The notes below the pieces were generated by a model that saw nothing but the letters and a program-made list of their open reading frames with translations, was not told the origin of the DNA and made no database searches. Positions 1 to 6,635 of a stretch of DNA of 17,736 nt are shown here, piece by piece (position 1 is the first letter of the stretch; each line of letters opens with the position of its first letter). Both the position numbers and the translations under genes were made by a program. The stretch spans positions 1 through 17,736 of the forward strand of contig NZVS01000045.1 in the NCBI GenBank assembly GCA_002701555.1. The letters run 5' to 3'. Source of the DNA: Alphaproteobacteria bacterium. GTDB taxonomy: Bacteria; Pseudomonadota; Alphaproteobacteria; Micavibrionales; Micavibrionaceae.

Positions 1-2
1 CA

Positions 3-149
3 AGACGTAACAAGCGCCGTTCACATGATTCACTAGATACTGTAAACTGGGTTGAAGACTCAAATACAGGTGAGCCGAAGCGCCGTCACCATATCGATAT
101 GAAAACCGGTATGTATAAAGGTAAGCAGATTCTGGATATCCAGGACTAA
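3..149 (+). CDS. rpmF: 50S ribosomal protein L32, 3' part (partial)
   Basis: The window opens inside this gene, and the last 48 codons are visible before TAA at 147-149. The fragment starts RRNKRRSHDSL and ends GMYKGKQILDIQD, which matches the bL32 family: a basic N-terminal half followed by the GxYKGxQxL tail. bL32 sits in the large ribosomal subunit near the peptidyl-transferase region. Many bacterial L32 proteins carry four zinc-binding cysteines. This copy has none; the positions are filled by E-D-S-N-T-G-E and H-H-I-D. Cysteine-free L32 is usual in alphaproteobacteria as far as I recall, so this supports the taxonomic call rather than being odd. Its position directly upstream of plsX-fabH is also a conserved arrangement. 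The N-terminus and start lie outside the window. Confidence 0.93.
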   Translation, partial: RRNKRRSHDSLDTVNWVEDSNTGEPKRRHHIDMKTGMYKGKQILDIQD

Positions 150-173
150 GGCTTCCTAAATTATTATATGTAT

Positions 174-212
174 AAAAGGACAACTCCGCTTTGGGTGGTT
201 TGTCCTTTTTTA
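174..212 (+). terminator. Rho-independent terminator after rpmF
   Basis: AAAAGGACAA at 174-183 pairs perfectly with TTGTCCTTTT at 200-209. The inner C/T-G/G bases can lengthen the stem slightly around a CGCTTT loop. The 3' arm runs into a T tract (205-211). It lies 25 bp after the rpmF stop. It implies that plsX is transcribed mainly from its own promoter rather than by readthrough from rpmF. Confidence 0.85.
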
Positions 213-245
213 TTTTCCGGTTGTGGGAAGAATGTTGATAAGGAA

Positions 246-273
246 TTGATTTTCCCTACACAAACCATATAGA
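246..273 (+). promoter_or_regulatory. Candidate sigma-70 promoter for plsX-fabH
   Basis: TTGATT at 246-251 and TATAGA at 268-273 are separated by 16 bp and lie about 35 bp upstream of the plsX start, just after the rpmF terminator. Both boxes match the housekeeping consensus at four or five of six positions. This was judged by eye only. An alternative -35 (TTGATA, 235-240) lacks a good -10 partner. Confidence 0.4.
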
Positions 274-309
274 TTTACACGTAATCAAACTGTAAAGAAA
301 CCAGCTTCT

Positions 310-1362
310 ATGACACAAAAAGTAAGAATAGCAATTGACGCGATGGGTGGGGATCACGGTGTTGATGCCACTATTCCCGGGGCTGCAAAAGCACTTGATA
401 AGGACGGAGACCTTTATTTCCTTTTTTTTGGAGATGAAGCAAAGATCAGGCCTGTATTAAGTAAGTACCCTAAGTTAAAAGCCTCTTCGGAAACTATACA
501 TACAGACCATGCTGTAAGAGGCGATGAAAAGCCGGCAGCCGCTTTGCGTACAGGTCGTCAATCAAGTATGAGGCTGGCTATAAACAGTGTCTCTAATAAT
601 GAATCAGACTGTATTGTCTCTTCAGGAAATACAGGTGCCTTAATGGCAATGGCAAAAATGGTGCTTAAAACACTTCCCAATATCAGGCGTCCTGCAATAG
701 CCAGTGTTTTGCCCAGTAAGACAGGTCGTACCGTCATGCTCGATTTGGGGGCAAACCTATCTTGTGATTCCGAGGTTCTTATCCAATTTGCACTCATGGG
801 TGCTGTTTATGCCCGTGTGAGTGAAAACAAGAAAAATCCTTCTGTAGGTCTTTTAAATGTGGGATCAGAGGATATGAAGGGTCACGAAGAATTACGCGCA
901 GCACACGGGGTTTTGTCTCGAGTGCAATTTCCCGGCTCCTTTAAAGGATTTGTAGAAGGCAATGATATTCCAATGGGCACGGTAGATGTAGTCGTAACTG
1001 ATGGTTTTACAGGTAATATTGCACTTAAGACCGCGGAAGGTGTAGGAAAGCTTACTGAGTTTTATCTAAAAGAAACATTTAAGTCTTCGTTGCTGGCAAC
1101 TTTGGGCGGTATTTTGGCTATGCCTGCCTTAAAGAAAATGAAGAAAAAAGTGGATCCCAGATTCTATAATGGGGGCATGTTTCTTGGTCTGGACGGCGTT
1201 TGTCTGAAAAGTCACGGAAGCAGCGATGATGTCGGTTTCTGTAGTGCTATAATTGTTGCCGCTAACCTTATCCGCAACAATTTCAACAGCCGCATTAGTG
1301 AGGAAGTTGAAAAGCTGATGAACCAGGAAAGTTTTTTCACTCACGAATTGGTTCAGGAATAA
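310..1362 (+). CDS. plsX: Phosphate acyltransferase PlsX
   Basis: PlsX converts acyl-ACP and inorganic phosphate to acyl-phosphate, the donor used by PlsY in the first step of phosphatidic acid synthesis. It acts peripherally at the inner membrane. The 350-residue protein has the family's N-terminal signature DAMGGD (residues 10-15), the SSGNTGALMA stretch near residue 105, LDLGAN near 145, and the C-terminal VTDGFTGNIALKTAEG block. The length is typical of the family. The start is an ATG with a weak purine stretch (TAAAGAAA) upstream; no alternative start fits the DAMGGD spacing better. fabH follows 5 bp later, so the two are almost certainly co-transcribed, coupling phospholipid and fatty-acid initiation. 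I see nothing truncated or unusual. Confidence 0.97.
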   Translation: MTQKVRIAIDAMGGDHGVDATIPGAAKALDKDGDLYFLFFGDEAKIRPVLSKYPKLKASSETIHTDHAVRGDEKPAAALRTGRQSSMRLAINSVSNNESDCIVSSGNTGALMAMAKMVLKTLPNIRRPAIASVLPSKTGRTVMLDLGANLSCDSEVLIQFALMGAVYARVSENKKNPSVGLLNVGSEDMKGHEELRAAHGVLSRVQFPGSFKGFVEGNDIPMGTVDVVVTDGFTGNIALKTAEGVGKLTEFYLKETFKSSLLATLGGILAMPALKKMKKKVDPRFYNGGMFLGLDGVCLKSHGSSDDVGFCSAIIVAANLIRNNFNSRISEEVEKLMNQESFFTHELVQE

Positions 1363-1367
1363 ACTTT

Positions 1368-2336
1368 ATGCTTCGCTCTGTTATAAAAGGCACTGGTTCT
1401 GCCCTCCCTAAAAACTGTGTAACAAACAAAGACTTGGAAAAAAAAGTCGATACAAGCGATGAATGGATTGTACAGCGTACAGGAATAAAACAACGCTACA
1501 TCTGCGGGGAGAATGAAAGTACGCTCTCATTATCTCTGGAAGCTGCCCGCAATGCCCTGGAAGCTGCTGATTATTTGCCTTCCGACATTGATGGAATTAT
1601 TGTTGCGACTACAACACCCGACAATACTTTTCCGTCAGTTGCTGTGCAGGTTCAAGCCGCGCTTGATGTTCCCGAATGTATGGCATTTGATGTTCAGGCA
1701 GTATGTAGTGGTTTTGTATATGCCCTGTCTATTGCTGATAAAATCCTGAAATCCGGATCACATAAATGCATGCTGGTTATTGGTGCCGAAACCATGTCGC
1801 GCATACTTGACTGGAACGACAGAACAACCTGTGTTCTTTTTGGTGACGGGGCAGGGGCCGTTATCTTGGAAGCCGCGGAAGGTGGAGATGAGAAAGATCG
1901 CGGAGTTATATCGACACATCTTCATGCTGATGGTCGCCTGAAAAATATTCTCTACACAGATGGTGGAGCCGGAACGACCTCTGATAGCGGCTATATTAGA
2001 ATGCAAGGGCGAGATGTTTTTAAACATGCGGTTACAAATATGCATGATGTCGTAGCAGAAACTCTCGCCTATAATAATATTGACCCCTCGGAAATTGACT
2101 GGTTAGTGCCACATCAGGCAAATATACGTATTATCACTGCGACCGCAGATAAGCTTGGTATGAATATGGATAAAGTCGTTCTTACCGTCGATCAGCATGG
2201 AAACACGTCTGCTGCGTCAATTCCTCTTGCCTTAGATTATGCAGTCAGGAAAGGGGATATAAAAGAAGGCGACCTGCTTCTGCTTGAGGCGCTTGGTGCA
2301 GGCCTTACTTGGGGAGCTGCCCTTGTCCGTTTTTAA
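1368..2336 (+). CDS. fabH: 3-oxoacyl-ACP synthase III (KAS III)
   Basis: FabH condenses acetyl-CoA (or another short acyl-CoA) with malonyl-ACP, starting each round of fatty-acid synthesis in the cytoplasm. The 322-residue thiolase-fold protein shows the full catalytic triad. Cys113 lies in DVQAVCSGFVYAL, His249 in WLVPHQANIRII and Asn279 in DQHGNTSAAS. The FGDGAGAVIL motif is at about 158-167, and the C-terminal LLLEALGAGLTWGAALVRF is typical. AGGA at 1355-1358, inside the plsX 3' end, provides the ribosome binding site for ATG 1368. The stop codon ends only 3 bp before the stop of the convergent minus-strand gene, with no hairpin terminator between. In most alphaproteobacteria ihfA would follow here on the same strand; in this window it is displaced by about 2 kb. 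Confidence 0.97.
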   Translation: MLRSVIKGTGSALPKNCVTNKDLEKKVDTSDEWIVQRTGIKQRYICGENESTLSLSLEAARNALEAADYLPSDIDGIIVATTTPDNTFPSVAVQVQAALDVPECMAFDVQAVCSGFVYALSIADKILKSGSHKCMLVIGAETMSRILDWNDRTTCVLFGDGAGAVILEAAEGGDEKDRGVISTHLHADGRLKNILYTDGGAGTTSDSGYIRMQGRDVFKHAVTNMHDVVAETLAYNNIDPSEIDWLVPHQANIRIITATADKLGMNMDKVVLTVDQHGNTSAASIPLALDYAVRKGDIKEGDLLLLEALGAGLTWGAALVRF

Positions 2337-2339
2337 AGA

Positions 2340-4187
2340 TTAGGCGAGGTTCGTCGCGCTTGTATTGGGGCCGAGCACATCCTTTTCGGCGACTTGCCGA
2401 GGATTTTCAGGATCAGCAGATTGCTGCGCCCTCATGCTTTCTGGCACGGAAGGTGCTGATTGATGTTGAACAGCAGGATTATTTTCAAACACTGATTTTA
2501 TACCTTCGCCAATAGACCCTTCATTTGCGACCAAGTCGCCTTGATCCATATAATGAGCTTGCCCATCGGTATCTACATAAACCTTACCCATCGCTGTGCC
2601 TGTCTGATCTGTAAAAAGGACATGTGTGCCTTCCCCGAGTACAAACCCATTTGCATCAATTTCTTCCCCAGGTGAAACATGTAAGATAGACATTGAGTGC
2701 CCGAGGCCGGTATGAGCTTGCGTTACAGCATCTTGATCAGGTATAGAACCGGTTGCAGGGAAGTCTCCGTTTGCTGCAGGCGAGCTGAGTTCAGAGGCTG
2801 ATTGTTCTGCTTGTGCAGCGTCTCTCTGTGCGCGGGCATCCTCCACCTCGCTCTGAACACGTGCTTCCTCAGCATCCATTCTAGCTTTATTGTCAGCTAT
2901 AATCTGACTTGCATCATGTAATTCTTCGCCATGGTTAAGTCGGTCCTGATTATTAGCTATCCATTGTCTTGCTTCGTAATCTATCTGCTCTTTGAAGTCA
3001 GTGTTTTGAGGAAGGTCTAAGTCCCCCTCACTGTAAAAAGCGCTATACTCATCTCCTGTATCAACCGAATACCCGACAAGGTTGCCCTCGGCGTCGCGCC
3101 ATGCTGTATGTCGCCCTGGTTGCATTGCATAGTCACCAATTTCTGCGCCGCGTACCATATCGAAAGTTTCGGCTGTATAACCTTGTGATTGCTGATAGGC
3201 GGCAAAGTCATCTAAGGAATAACCTAAGCGAGGGTCACGGGCATTATATCCAAAGCTGCTGTAACCAGTGTCAAAATGATGTTCATGGGGACCATTGGGT
3301 GTGACCACAATTGGTGCAGTCGGGTCAATATCAACCATAGTCCGGTTTTCAACACGTTGCCCGGCACCCACATCAACAACATCCAGATTTGTGCCTTCTT
3401 CAAGATTAAACCTTGCTTGGACGCCCTCCATAAGTCGGCTTGCGCCACCGGTCATGTTTTCCAAATCCATGTTCAGGTTATTATATTCAGGTTTGGCAAG
3501 ATCCTCGGCATCCATATAATAGGCTTGTCCATCACTCGTTGCCGAGCTCGTGTAGCTTAGAAAGCCTACAACTTCACCAGCTTCATTTGTGAAAACTGTA
3601 TGTGTACCTCTTTGAGCCGGGTCTGCTGCGTTTTCATCGCTCAAATAAACGGTATGTGCCCTGTGACCCGCCGCCATATGTTGATTCATTATAGCTGTTG
3701 CGCTGTCCACTTGTTGCATGCTGGCGCGTAATTCACTTACTGTTTCTACATCGGGCAAAGGTATGGGATCCGTTTGATCTGTAGAAGGTCCGGCTGCGAC
3801 CTCAACCTCATCAAGATTAATTTGAGTGACAGCGTCCTGGGATAAACCGTCTACGAAAGCATCAAGTTGTTCATAAGCGCTTTCAGTTGGTGGGTTGGAG
3901 CCTACGAAATTATTTATAATCTGATTAGCCGTTGTATACTGCTCGGCATTCAATGGAATTATACCAAACATATTTGGGCTTGCTGAATTGTAGGAAGTTA
4001 TCCACCCAGCGCCGTCATCACCATTATGTAGGGTAAAAAAGAGAAATTCAGAGCTACTGGAAACGGCAACTGTCGCAGCAGGCTCAGGGGGGAGCCCTTG
4101 TGACGTTGCTGCTGCTTCTACTTTTTCTGGTTCAGGCCCCAAATTAGCCTGAGCATTTTTTTGAATGAAATTGCGGTAATTTGGCAT
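2340..4187 (-). CDS. Uncharacterised cysteine-free protein with triplicated module
   Basis: I do not recognise a family. The 615-residue protein is acidic, hydrophilic, rich in Ala, Asp, Glu and Gln, and contains no cysteine. It has no obvious signal peptide or membrane helix. Three copies of one module are visible, at about residues 172-231, 343-391 and 494-553. The shared pattern is G-x-H-(T/V)-x-(F/W)-x-(D/N)-x-x-G-x(2-3)-G, then D-G-Q-A-x-Y-M-D-x-x-D-L; copy 2 is the most diverged. A segment near 45-80 (FLFFTLHNGDDGAGWITSYN) may be a remote fourth copy. Residues about 428-466 are E/A/R/Q-rich and likely a coiled coil, followed by a Ser/Ala/Pro linker. The start ATG has GAGAG seven bases upstream on its strand. 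The gene lies antisense between fabH and ihfA, which suggests insertion into an ancestral operon. Lack of cysteine and repeated modules would suit an extracellular or effector protein, but that is inference. Confidence 0.8.
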   Translation of the reverse strand: MPNYRNFIQKNAQANLGPEPEKVEAAATSQGLPPEPAATVAVSSSSEFLFFTLHNGDDGAGWITSYNSASPNMFGIIPLNAEQYTTANQIINNFVGSNPPTESAYEQLDAFVDGLSQDAVTQINLDEVEVAAGPSTDQTDPIPLPDVETVSELRASMQQVDSATAIMNQHMAAGHRAHTVYLSDENAADPAQRGTHTVFTNEAGEVVGFLSYTSSATSDGQAYYMDAEDLAKPEYNNLNMDLENMTGGASRLMEGVQARFNLEEGTNLDVVDVGAGQRVENRTMVDIDPTAPIVVTPNGPHEHHFDTGYSSFGYNARDPRLGYSLDDFAAYQQSQGYTAETFDMVRGAEIGDYAMQPGRHTAWRDAEGNLVGYSVDTGDEYSAFYSEGDLDLPQNTDFKEQIDYEARQWIANNQDRLNHGEELHDASQIIADNKARMDAEEARVQSEVEDARAQRDAAQAEQSASELSSPAANGDFPATGSIPDQDAVTQAHTGLGHSMSILHVSPGEEIDANGFVLGEGTHVLFTDQTGTAMGKVYVDTDGQAHYMDQGDLVANEGSIGEGIKSVFENNPAVQHQSAPSVPESMRAQQSADPENPRQVAEKDVLGPNTSATNLA

Positions 4188-4198
4188 GTTTAACTCTC

Positions 4199-4211
4199 AA
4201 TAATCATTATT
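4199..4211. repeat. AT-rich perfect dyad upstream of the repeat protein
   Basis: AATAAT at 4199-4204 and ATTATT at 4206-4211 form a perfect inverted repeat around a single C. It lies 12 bp upstream of the start codon of the minus-strand 615-residue protein and overlaps its probable 5' leader. It could be an operator or chance in AT-rich DNA. I could not identify a convincing -35/-10 pair for this gene, although TATATT-like sequence occurs just beyond. Confidence 0.3.
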
Positions 4212-4323
4212 AAATATATTTTTCTGACCTAAATATAATATGAAAATCTTAACAAAGAATGTAAGTGGTGGTCAAAAAAACACTTTAAATGCTTGGCTGA
4301 TAGTCGTTTTTCAACCTCATCCA

Positions 4324-4351
4324 TTGACTTAACTTATTGATTTACTATATC
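4324..4351 (+). promoter_or_regulatory. Candidate promoter for ihfA-merR
   Basis: TTGACT (4324-4329) and TATATC (4346-4351) are 16 bp apart and sit about 38 bp upstream of the ihfA start codon. An overlapping alternative uses TTGATT (4337-4342) with a weak -10 near 4360. Because the upstream gene is on the opposite strand, ihfA needs its own promoter here, which supports this call. The surrounding 4188-4388 gap is very AT-rich. Confidence 0.45.
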
Positions 4352-4388
4352 CTTATAAGATACATATTTTTTGAAAGGTCAGACTATT

Positions 4389-4679
4389 ATGAGCAACCGC
4401 ACTGTTACGCGCGCCGATCTCGCCGACGCTCTTTACCACGAATTGGGTTTATCACGGAATGAATCTTCCGAGCTAGTGGATTCTGTGTTTGAAGAAATAT
4501 CAGAAGCTCTTGCTGAGGGGGAGAATGTTAAGATATCATCCTTCGGAAGTTTTACCTTGCGAGAGAAGAAAAAACGGATTGGGCGTAATCCTAAAACAGG
4601 TGTTGAAGTCCCGATCTCACCAAGAACAGTTTTGGTGTTCAGGGCATCACATATCTTGAAAGAAAAGATGAATTCCTGA
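4389..4679 (+). CDS. ihfA: Integration host factor subunit alpha
   Basis: IHF alpha pairs with IHF beta to bend DNA sharply at specific sites and takes part in nucleoid structure, recombination and transcription. The 96-residue product shows the HU/IHF fold: N-terminal TVTRADLADALYHELGLSRNES helices, KISSFGSFTLREKKKR, and the beta-arm signature GRNPKTGVEVPI whose proline intercalates into DNA. The KTGVEVPI arm and overall length favour IHF alpha over HU, and the MerR-type neighbour is the usual one for ihfA. I chose ATG 4389 rather than the upstream in-frame TTG at 4371, because GAAAGGT (4373-4379) then forms a ribosome binding site and the N-terminus matches the family. The usual upstream partner fabH is separated by the antisense repeat-protein gene. 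Confidence 0.95.
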   Translation: MSNRTVTRADLADALYHELGLSRNESSELVDSVFEEISEALAEGENVKISSFGSFTLREKKKRIGRNPKTGVEVPISPRTVLVFRASHILKEKMNS

Positions 4680-4711
4680 CCTTGCAGGCTTTAGCATTAC
4701 AGGGAGAGAGT

Positions 4712-5203
4712 ATGTACATGGGAACAAATAAAAACCTGACATCGGAGCAGGATGAACAGGATGATAAAGCACCAGGTGCTTTTCGTACTATAAGCGAGGT
4801 TGCTGATGAATTAAAAGTCCAGCAACATGTTTTACGCTTTTGGGAAACAAAATTTTCACAAGTAAAACCTTTGAAGCGCGGTGGTGGACGCCGTTATTAT
4901 CGACCCGAAGATGTAGCCGTTTTACACAAAGTTCATCACCTCCTTTATAAAGATGGTTTTACAATTAAGGGCGCGCAAAAACTTGTGAAGGGACTCTCTA
5001 AAAATCAGGTGGCCGCACTCAAAATCAAGGCACCGATAGCTGAGCAATCCAATAATCTGGAATCGCAAGCTGATACAACCCCGATCGTACAGGAAGTAGT
5101 TAAGACTGAGACTGTTCATCGGCTCGCACCTCAGCAAAAAGAGATGTTGCGTGGGGTGGTTAGTGAACTTTCTGCCTTAAAACAAAATATTACTAAGCTC
5201 TAA
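4712..5203 (+). CDS. MerR family transcriptional regulator
   Basis: The 163-residue protein has a MerR-type winged helix near its N-terminus: FRTISEVADELKVQQHVLRFWETKFSQVKPLKRGGGRRYYRPEDVAVLHKVHHLL. The R-F-W-E-T-K-F and G-x-R-x-Y-x-x-x-D elements are characteristic. This subgroup regularly follows ihfA in alphaproteobacteria and has no assigned effector. The C-terminal half is short, lacks clustered cysteines or histidines, and ends in a possible helix (EMLRGVVSELSALKQNI), so metal sensing is not indicated. I chose ATG 4712 because AGGGAG (4701-4706) lies five bases upstream. A TTG at 4682, 2 bp after the ihfA stop, would add ten residues but has no ribosome binding site. Probably co-transcribed with ihfA, and possibly with the oxidase gene that starts 6 bp after its stop. 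Confidence 0.9.
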   Translation: MYMGTNKNLTSEQDEQDDKAPGAFRTISEVADELKVQQHVLRFWETKFSQVKPLKRGGGRRYYRPEDVAVLHKVHHLLYKDGFTIKGAQKLVKGLSKNQVAALKIKAPIAEQSNNLESQADTTPIVQEVVKTETVHRLAPQQKEMLRGVVSELSALKQNITKL

Positions 5204-5209
5204 AACGTA

Positions 5210-6346
5210 TTGTACGATGTTTGTGTCATAGGTCTTGGGTCTCATGGCAGCGCTATAACTCACAGATGTGCCCAACTTGGCCTGCGTGTTATAGGTGTAG
5301 ACAAATATAAACCCCCACATAATTTAGGTGCGCATCATGCTGATACACGTATGACGCGGCTGATACAATTCGAAGGGGAGCATTTATTGCCGCTCGTAGA
5401 GAAGGGAAATGCTTGGCGCCGTAGTTTTGAAAACATAAGGAAACCCTTGTTTCAAGAAGCTGGGTTTCTAACAATCGCAAACAAAAATTCCACACATTTT
5501 GATTTAGATGTCCAGGAAAAGTGGGCTCAGCAGCATCATATTCGTTATGAGCGCTTTTCCGGTAAGGAGCTTAGCAACAAATATCCTGTATTCAACTTTA
5601 ATGATGGAGACGAAGCCTTTCTGGAGCCTGGAGCAGGGTTTCTTAAAACATCGGCCTGTATTGATACTAATCTGGAAAATGCAAAAAAATATGGTGCCGA
5701 ATGTATTTTTAATACAGAAGTAAGTGCAGTTGACTCCAAAAAAATTACACTTGCGGGAGGTGAGGTTATAAACGCCAGATACATAATTATCTGTACAGGA
5801 GCTTATATAAATAAACTTTTACCTGACCACATATCTGAAAATATATATGCCAGTAAGCAAATAGTAAGCTGGTTTAAAATTACTGAAAACCCTGTAAAGC
5901 ATCGGTTTCCGAAAATATCTCCTTTTGTGTGGGAGCAGGCAAATAAAGATATTTTCTATGGATTTCCATCACTACCTGAGTTTGAAAACGGCCAAAACCC
6001 GGAAATGAAAATTGGCATCCATACTGAATCTAATCCGGTTAACCCAGAAAAGTGTGATCTTACACCTAGTGAAAAAAGCATTAGCAAAATTTGCAAAACC
6101 CCAACTCTAATCAAGGGTTTATATGAAAAACCCCGTAAAGTAACTACGTGTTTTTATACTATGACAAAAGACCATGAGTTTATCATTGACCAAATTCCAG
6201 ATATGGATGATGTCTGGGTATGTTCGGCCTGCTCAGGACATGGTTTTAAAATGTCTTATGGGCTGGCTTTAATGTTTGGGGAGTTATTTACTCAAGGGTC
6301 TTCTGATTTACTTTTGCCAGAGTTTTCTCTGTCGCGCTTCAAATAA
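5210..6346 (+). CDS. FAD-dependent oxidase, sarcosine/N-methyl amino acid oxidase family
   Basis: Members oxidise secondary amines such as sarcosine or N-methyl-tryptophan to imine and H2O2 in the cytoplasm. The 378-residue protein begins with the Rossmann FAD motif VIGLGSHGSA (residues 7-14 region), followed by the family motif HHADTRMTR (42-50). Cys314 in TTCFYTMTKDHEFIID aligns with the cysteine that binds FAD covalently in monomeric sarcosine oxidase. Lys267 in MKIGIH aligns with the lysine that activates oxygen. The C-terminal SGHGFKMSYGLA is the second FAD-contact block. Length is about ten residues below typical. The only start close to the Rossmann motif is TTG 5210, in the same frame as the merR gene and two codons after its stop, with no clear ribosome binding site. 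Translation may therefore depend on reinitiation. The substrate cannot be deduced; saccharopine- or pipecolate-type relatives are alternatives. Confidence 0.85.
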   Translation: MYDVCVIGLGSHGSAITHRCAQLGLRVIGVDKYKPPHNLGAHHADTRMTRLIQFEGEHLLPLVEKGNAWRRSFENIRKPLFQEAGFLTIANKNSTHFDLDVQEKWAQQHHIRYERFSGKELSNKYPVFNFNDGDEAFLEPGAGFLKTSACIDTNLENAKKYGAECIFNTEVSAVDSKKITLAGGEVINARYIIICTGAYINKLLPDHISENIYASKQIVSWFKITENPVKHRFPKISPFVWEQANKDIFYGFPSLPEFENGQNPEMKIGIHTESNPVNPEKCDLTPSEKSISKICKTPTLIKGLYEKPRKVTTCFYTMTKDHEFIIDQIPDMDDVWVCSACSGHGFKMSYGLALMFGELFTQGSSDLLLPEFSLSRFK

Positions 6347-6379
6347 CTGAACAGAAATAGAAGATATCCATTTGCTTTA

Positions 6380-6404
6380 TGATGTTTTTTTCAGTAAAAC
6401 ATCA
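6380..6404. repeat. 9-bp hairpin between oxidase and tRNA-Pro
   Basis: TGATGTTTT (6380-6388) pairs perfectly with AAAACATCA (6396-6404) around a 7-base loop. It lies 33 bp after the oxidase stop and 7 bp before the tRNA. No T tract follows on either strand, so it is not a classical terminator. A TATGAT -10-like box at 6378-6383 overlaps its left arm and could serve the tRNA, but I see no good -35. It could also be an RNA processing or stabilising hairpin. Confidence 0.35.
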
Positions 6405-6411
6405 GCACAGT

Positions 6412-6488
<77 letters not shown>

Positions 6489-6600
6489 TTTTTTATTCTC
6501 ATACATTATCCTAAAATATATCATTCAGGACGGTATCTGCATTTGTACGATACTGTGAGGCTGAATTGAGGTTATTGTATACTGAGAAATTATTTAAGTA

Positions 6601-6629
6601 TTGACTTAATTAAGTGATGTGCTCATAAT
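6601..6629 (+). promoter_or_regulatory. Strong promoter for the arsR cassette, with overlapping operator dyad
   Basis: TTGACT (6601-6606) and CATAAT (6624-6629) are exactly 17 bp apart, each matching the sigma-70 consensus at five of six positions. The perfect palindrome ACTTAATTAAGT (6604-6615) overlaps the -35 box and spacer and is a natural operator for the ArsR protein encoded just downstream. That would give negative autoregulation by blocking RNA polymerase. Expected transcription start is about 6635-6637, which coincides with the arsR start codon. Confidence 0.65.
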
Positions 6630-6635
6630 GTATTG

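Noticed and set aside
3..149. Loss of zinc-binding cysteines in L32 as a degenerate copy
   Set aside because: Cysteine-free L32 is a normal form, usual in alphaproteobacteria, and the rest of the tail is intact.
3276..3560. 94-codon plus-strand frame inside the repeat-protein gene
   Set aside because: The minus-strand 615-residue frame spans the whole region, has a ribosome binding site and shows internal protein repeats, so the plus-strand frames here are shadows.
2340..4187. RTX toxin or adhesin identity for the repeat protein
   Set aside because: The repeats do not contain the glycine- and aspartate-rich calcium-binding nonapeptides of RTX proteins, and no type I secretion genes are nearby.
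6380..6404. Classical terminator for the oxidase gene
   Set aside because: The stem is perfect but made mostly of A-T pairs, and no T tract follows the 3' arm; listed only as a hairpin.
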